Below are positions 59,778-64,000 of a stretch of DNA of 64,000 nucleotides, in pieces. Location: assembly GCF_041296385.1 (NCBI RefSeq), contig NC_091015.1:91434004-91498003 (forward strand). The letters are read 5' to 3'. A model generated the notes under the pieces. The model saw nothing but the letters and a program-made list of their open reading frames with translations. It made no database searches and was not told the origin of the DNA. The position numbers were made by a program, and so were the translations under genes. The stretch is from Aphelocoma coerulescens. Lineage: Eukaryota > Chordata > Aves > Passeriformes > Corvidae. Position 1 is the stretch's first letter; each line of letters starts with the position of its first letter.

Positions 59778-62700
59778 TCATTGCTAAATTGCATACATTT
59801 CCAAACGTTAATTACGATGGCCATTGCAATCACATAATGGAAGTCTCTTTACACGGTTCTACAATTGCCCTCTTGCACATTTTGTTATGTAATTACAGAA
59901 TTATATATAAATAAAATTGATACTCTGGAAACTTTATCTTAGTCCTGCTGCCATATGTTCTGAGATAATTTTCTCCTTTGCATCTTATGTCATTACTTCT
60001 GTTCTTGCTCTCTAAATGGTAAGGGTTTCCTCTCAGAGAGCACAGACAAGCCTGGTTATGAACATCCCACTGCTGTTATGGCTAAGTCAGAGGTTTGCTG
60101 GCCCTATATAGTTCTAGATCCATGGTGTGGATTGTGGCTGAGACACATCATTACATGATGAAATGGAATTTCTACACCTGAGAGATTAGTTTTGACAATA
60201 TCATTGCTCTCTGTAGTGTGTGACAGAGGTGGGGGCTCTCATTTTGGCATGTCACTCCCTCACTCCCTGTGGCCTCACCTTGCTCTTTATGTGGCTTTTT
60301 TTGGTTGTAGTCTGTAAGACACTGGCAATGGTATGAGTGCTGTATGGGTTCATCCACATGCAGACTGGGCACGTTTCTTTTACGGACCACTTTTTGTTCA
60401 TTTTCTCCAGAAGCAGTCATAGAATATTTTTGCCAGGTTTCCTCTGAGCTGGTAAGGACATGTTGTGATATGTTAGGTTGATATGACAAACACTGTCAAG
60501 AAGCCAGAGAAGGGAGGGGCAAAAAATTAAAGCACTATCACTGGAATGGGGTTCCTTGTCCTCTTTATTATGTTCAGCCCCAGACTTCAATGTTGATCCA
60601 GAGTGCAGACTGTCTTCATTTGCCTCACGATACCTAGTGAATTTGTGCACATTGTTGTACTCTGATGTCTTCTCAGATGAAGTTTTGGGTAACAGTATTA
60701 CAATATGAGTACATAAGACAAACATTTCCCGGCCAGTGGTTTTTGTCCTTGACCTTCATTCCACCAGCTTTCCTTTTCCTGAACAGCACTAATCTATGTT
60801 TCTGTCAGCAGTTATTCAACCATGTTTCTCCAGGTGTTCCTACTGGGAAATTCTCCAGGCAGCAACTCTTCTTCCAGCATAACCAGACCAAAAATTCAAT
60901 TTATTTCAGTCCCCAGGTTGTCCTTCTGTGCTCCTAGTATTGGGATTACAACATCTTCTTTGTCTTCAGTAGCAGCTGTAAGGAGTAACAAAATGCTCTG
61001 CAGGAGACTGTTGTTTTCCAGCATAAGAGATCATGTTTTTATATCTTTTTTGAAGTCATGGGCTATTAGGTTACAGGGAATTTTGGAAAAAAATGTTTTA
61101 GGGCTCAGGCAGGAAAGGAGGACTGAAGTTTCCAGGCTTTTAGTCCATTATATTCTGTGGACAAACCAGATTTTCCTCTCCTACATGATTTCTGGATTTT
61201 TAATGTGACTGGATACTTTCTTCCTTAGCATGTGACTCATGCAATACACATACAGTAATAAGATACTCTAAGTAGCCCAAGTACCTTTGTTCAGTATATT
61301 TCCTAATGTCCCAGTTGAAGTTGGAAAATGCTAATCCATATAACTGAGGTTGTAAAATCACACAAAGGACATAGAGGAAGCAAATATATGAAACAAAACT
61401 ATCAAAAATAGAAAAAAAATATACTCCAAAGCAGATATTTTAATAATTGAAGATACATTTCTTGGATATGAAGAGATTTCAAAGTAGGAACCATTACAAT
61501 GTCTCAAAAATTTCACCAAATTATTGCAATAAAACTGAAAACTTCACTGGGGAGAATGAGCCATTTGGTCCTGCAATTTATGGTGAATTAAACTTCCCTT
61601 GTACCATGACACACACAAATAATTGGGGCATTTTATAAAATAGCAAAATGAGGAAGCGTAATTGGCTGAAAGATTATCTAAATAAAATCATATGTAGTCA
61701 AGGATAGCATTCACTGAGATCTACATTTAAAGGATTTAGGCACAATCACTGATAATAAACTGTCTGTTTCAAAGAATGATTCATGCAGTAGTCTGTGGAA
61801 ACAGTATGGTGGGGGGTAGCTTTTTTGCAACTTTTCAATGACACAGGTAATTGTACAGCACAGTGGAGACACTGATGTGTGGCTGACACATTAAATTTGA
61901 CGGGCAATCTATGATGTCTTCCTGAGATCAAACCCTCAGCAAATGTCTAATGGTGTCATACAAAACAATGCCCCTCAAAAGATTTGCAAGCTGGGCGTAT
62001 TCTTGGGGCTTGTACAACATACAGGAGTGATAGGACTGAAATGGCTTAAAAAAAAAAAAAAAAAAAAGTAGCCTCAGTGGGGGTCATAGAGTTATTTTTA
62101 TTGAGCTGAACAGAGCCCTTGGTACCCACAGTTACTACAAGGGGCCAGCTACTATAAAAAACTAAAGAAGCTGTTTGAAGCTATCACACCCTCTAAGCCG
62201 AGGCGTTTCAAAACTGTTGAGAAAAAGGAAATATTGTAGCTGTTTTCAAACCTTGTTCTAAACAGGTCGGAGCACAGAGAGGTACTGAAAATGCTAGTGC
62301 TAGCAGGAGGTTCTGGCAATGGCATCAAGCAGATTTGGCACTACCTGTTTTGATAATATTCAGCCTTCTGCAGGCTTGCTGTCTGTATGAATATATGTGA
62401 AGAAATACCTCTTCGAGGACTCACGACTCCCTTGAGTCTCCCACGTTCCCTGAGTGTTCCCATCTGAACCACTTCATATCCATAAGGCAGAGAAGCAGCC
62501 TTCCTTCCGATAAGAGAGCAGAATATATTTGAAATCCTGGAAAGGGGGCTGTTTCAACCTGGTTCAGACACTATCCCAGCTGTCAAGCCAAAACAATGAC
62601 AAAACAATGCAGAATTTCAAAGAGTTTTGATACTCATCCAGAAACCATGGCAGCTGGGTTATCAGTAAAACACAGCGACAGAAATACCTATTATAGTACT

Positions 62701-64000
62701 CAGCTGTACTTGATGTAAGGCCCTGAATATTTGTTATGAGACAAACCCAGAATGTTGCCAGTAGCAAATATCTGCTTTGAAGTTTCTGGAAAAATAGAGA
62801 CTTAGTCTGACAATGGTTAGCAAGTGGCTTGTCTTATCTCACAATACCTGCAGTTAAGGCTAAGAGGATTTCAATTTTTGTGGCATAGTAGATGTTTTTT
62901 ATCAGAAGAATGACTGTAGACTTCAGAAAACTCTTCTAACATAAGTAACAGTAAAAATGCTGTCAAGTCAAAAATATCTTAACACTTAAGTGGAAATGTT
63001 TGGGGCAAATTCATGTAAAATCTATGTTTCCTTCATATCACAAAGTAGATAAGTGTAGGACAAAAGCGAGAAAACAGTACATAAACCTATGAAAAGGAAA
63101 AACAAAAGATCTTCTGTTGCTTATTTTTTTTTCTTTTCTAAACTTTGAAGCAAGAAATAGTCATTAAGTGCCAGAAATGCTGAATTTTTCACAGGCCTTA
63201 TTTGCTTTTACCCAAACTTAAAAACTAGTGGCATGTCTGATGTCTCAGACTGGTAAGTCTGATAACATAATAAGATGTGTCTGTCTTTCCCAGTAATGGC
63301 AGCTGAGCTAATAAAAGATATAACTTTTCTCCACAAATTTTGTTGTGTTCAACTGTAATGAGGAAAACACATAGCTGCTGAAGAAGAAACACAACTATTT
63401 TTTTTATTTTAAAACATATGTATATGTATATGTATTTATGTCATTCTTCTGATTACTGCACTTAAAATTAACTATTCTGTGCAGCAACAGTTCCATAATT
63501 CAAATGATCAGGTTTCTAAACAACCACAATCTGAGGTCTGTAATAGTATGGAAATCCATGCAATTAATGTTTGTAAAGGTGCACTGAATTTAAAATTATC
63601 TTCATTAATGGCACAGTTTCATTCCAACTGCCTTTCATGTTTTGCAAGTGTGATTAATATTTCTGCCCACTAGAAAAACTTCTTATAACCATTCATTGCA
63701 ATAAATCTGAAATGCAAAGATTCAGTTATACAGGAAGACAGGATGAAGAATTTTACCAAAATGGTAAATACTCTCAAATAATAGATTTTGAATATTGGAG
63801 TTTCTATATTGCATATAAATCAGTTTGGACTGCAGAACATGCTGGTTTTTCCTGCATAATTGGTTATTCACTTATAATGACTCCTACTTTTTGCAACAAA
63901 CCACAGTGACAAAATGTGGCCATGATGGAAGTACACATAGCCACCTGTTGCAACATCAACTGCTATAGGGAGAAACCTGAGGGGTGCCCCGACAATGACC
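59778..64000. other. AT-rich DNA to the window end, no gene recognised
   Basis: Frames up to 128 codons (60822-61208) have no recognisable motif. A run of 20 A lies at 62048-62067 and a (TATATG)n stretch at 63415-63434. The last 40 bases turn GC-richer and could be the start of another element, but too little is shown. Confidence 0.5.
62048..62067. repeat. Homopolymer of 20 A
   Basis: Twenty uninterrupted A. No retrocopied gene or SINE is recognisable directly upstream, so it is treated as a simple repeat. Confidence 0.85.

Noticed and set aside
62048..62067. Poly(A) tail of a processed pseudogene or SINE
   Set aside because: No gene-like or SINE-like sequence is recognisable upstream and no flanking duplication was found.

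Overview
This window looks like bird nuclear DNA, most likely from a songbird (passerine). It is AT-rich and has no operons or ribosome-binding sites. Its recognisable content is CR1 LINE fragments, several ending in the CR1 3' octamer (ATTCTATG/ATTCTGTG), plus many avian endogenous-retrovirus (ERV) LTRs. The solo LTR at 45331-46286 has termini I associate with oscine LTRs. I recognise no exon of an ordinary host gene, and no tRNA, rRNA or CRISPR. The window reads as a gene desert or a very long intron.

Layout. 0-10 kb: a 1.25-kb CR1 copy at 2.0-3.3 kb and two decayed LTR-like pieces (5.0-5.5 and 9.5-9.8 kb). 10-20 kb: a solo LTR at 10817-11361, a CRE plus X-box cluster at 13.1 kb, an LTR remnant at 16.2 kb and a solo LTR at 17803-18205. 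20-31 kb: a CR1 tail (20.7 kb), an ERVL-type LTR (21395-22196), an old CR1 (26985-28115), and two nearly identical 593-bp solo LTRs (23771-24363 and 30359-30951), each with its own 6-bp target duplication. 31-37 kb: mostly AT-rich unique DNA, with a G-quadruplex-forming tract and an old LINE remnant.

37.4-39.6 kb holds the most interesting object: a 2.2-kb LTR element bounded by a perfect 6-bp duplication (cagcac). Between its LTRs lie a short broken gag-like ORF and a chimeric ORF whose C-terminal part is a clear Y-box-type cold-shock domain (YBX1/2/3 family), intronless and therefore of cDNA origin. This is the arrangement expected of a retroelement that captured a cellular mRNA. The Y-box homology continues in the -1 frame after a precise one-base frame change. 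There is no pol or env, so the copy could only have moved in trans.

40-64 kb: CR1 tails on both strands (41.9, 43.7, 44.2, 55.7 kb), an unexplained 287-codon ORF (42151-43014), a 956-bp GC-rich solo LTR with 5-bp duplication ccagt (45331-46286), a long T tract (48.6 kb), an antisense ERVL LTR piece (53.2 kb) and a full-length 1.1-kb ERVL-type LTR with 5-bp duplication actga (58668-59772). The rest is AT-rich DNA in which I see no gene.

LTR boundaries were set by reading TG...CA ends and matching target duplications by eye. Family names come from recalled sequence similarity, not from a database search.
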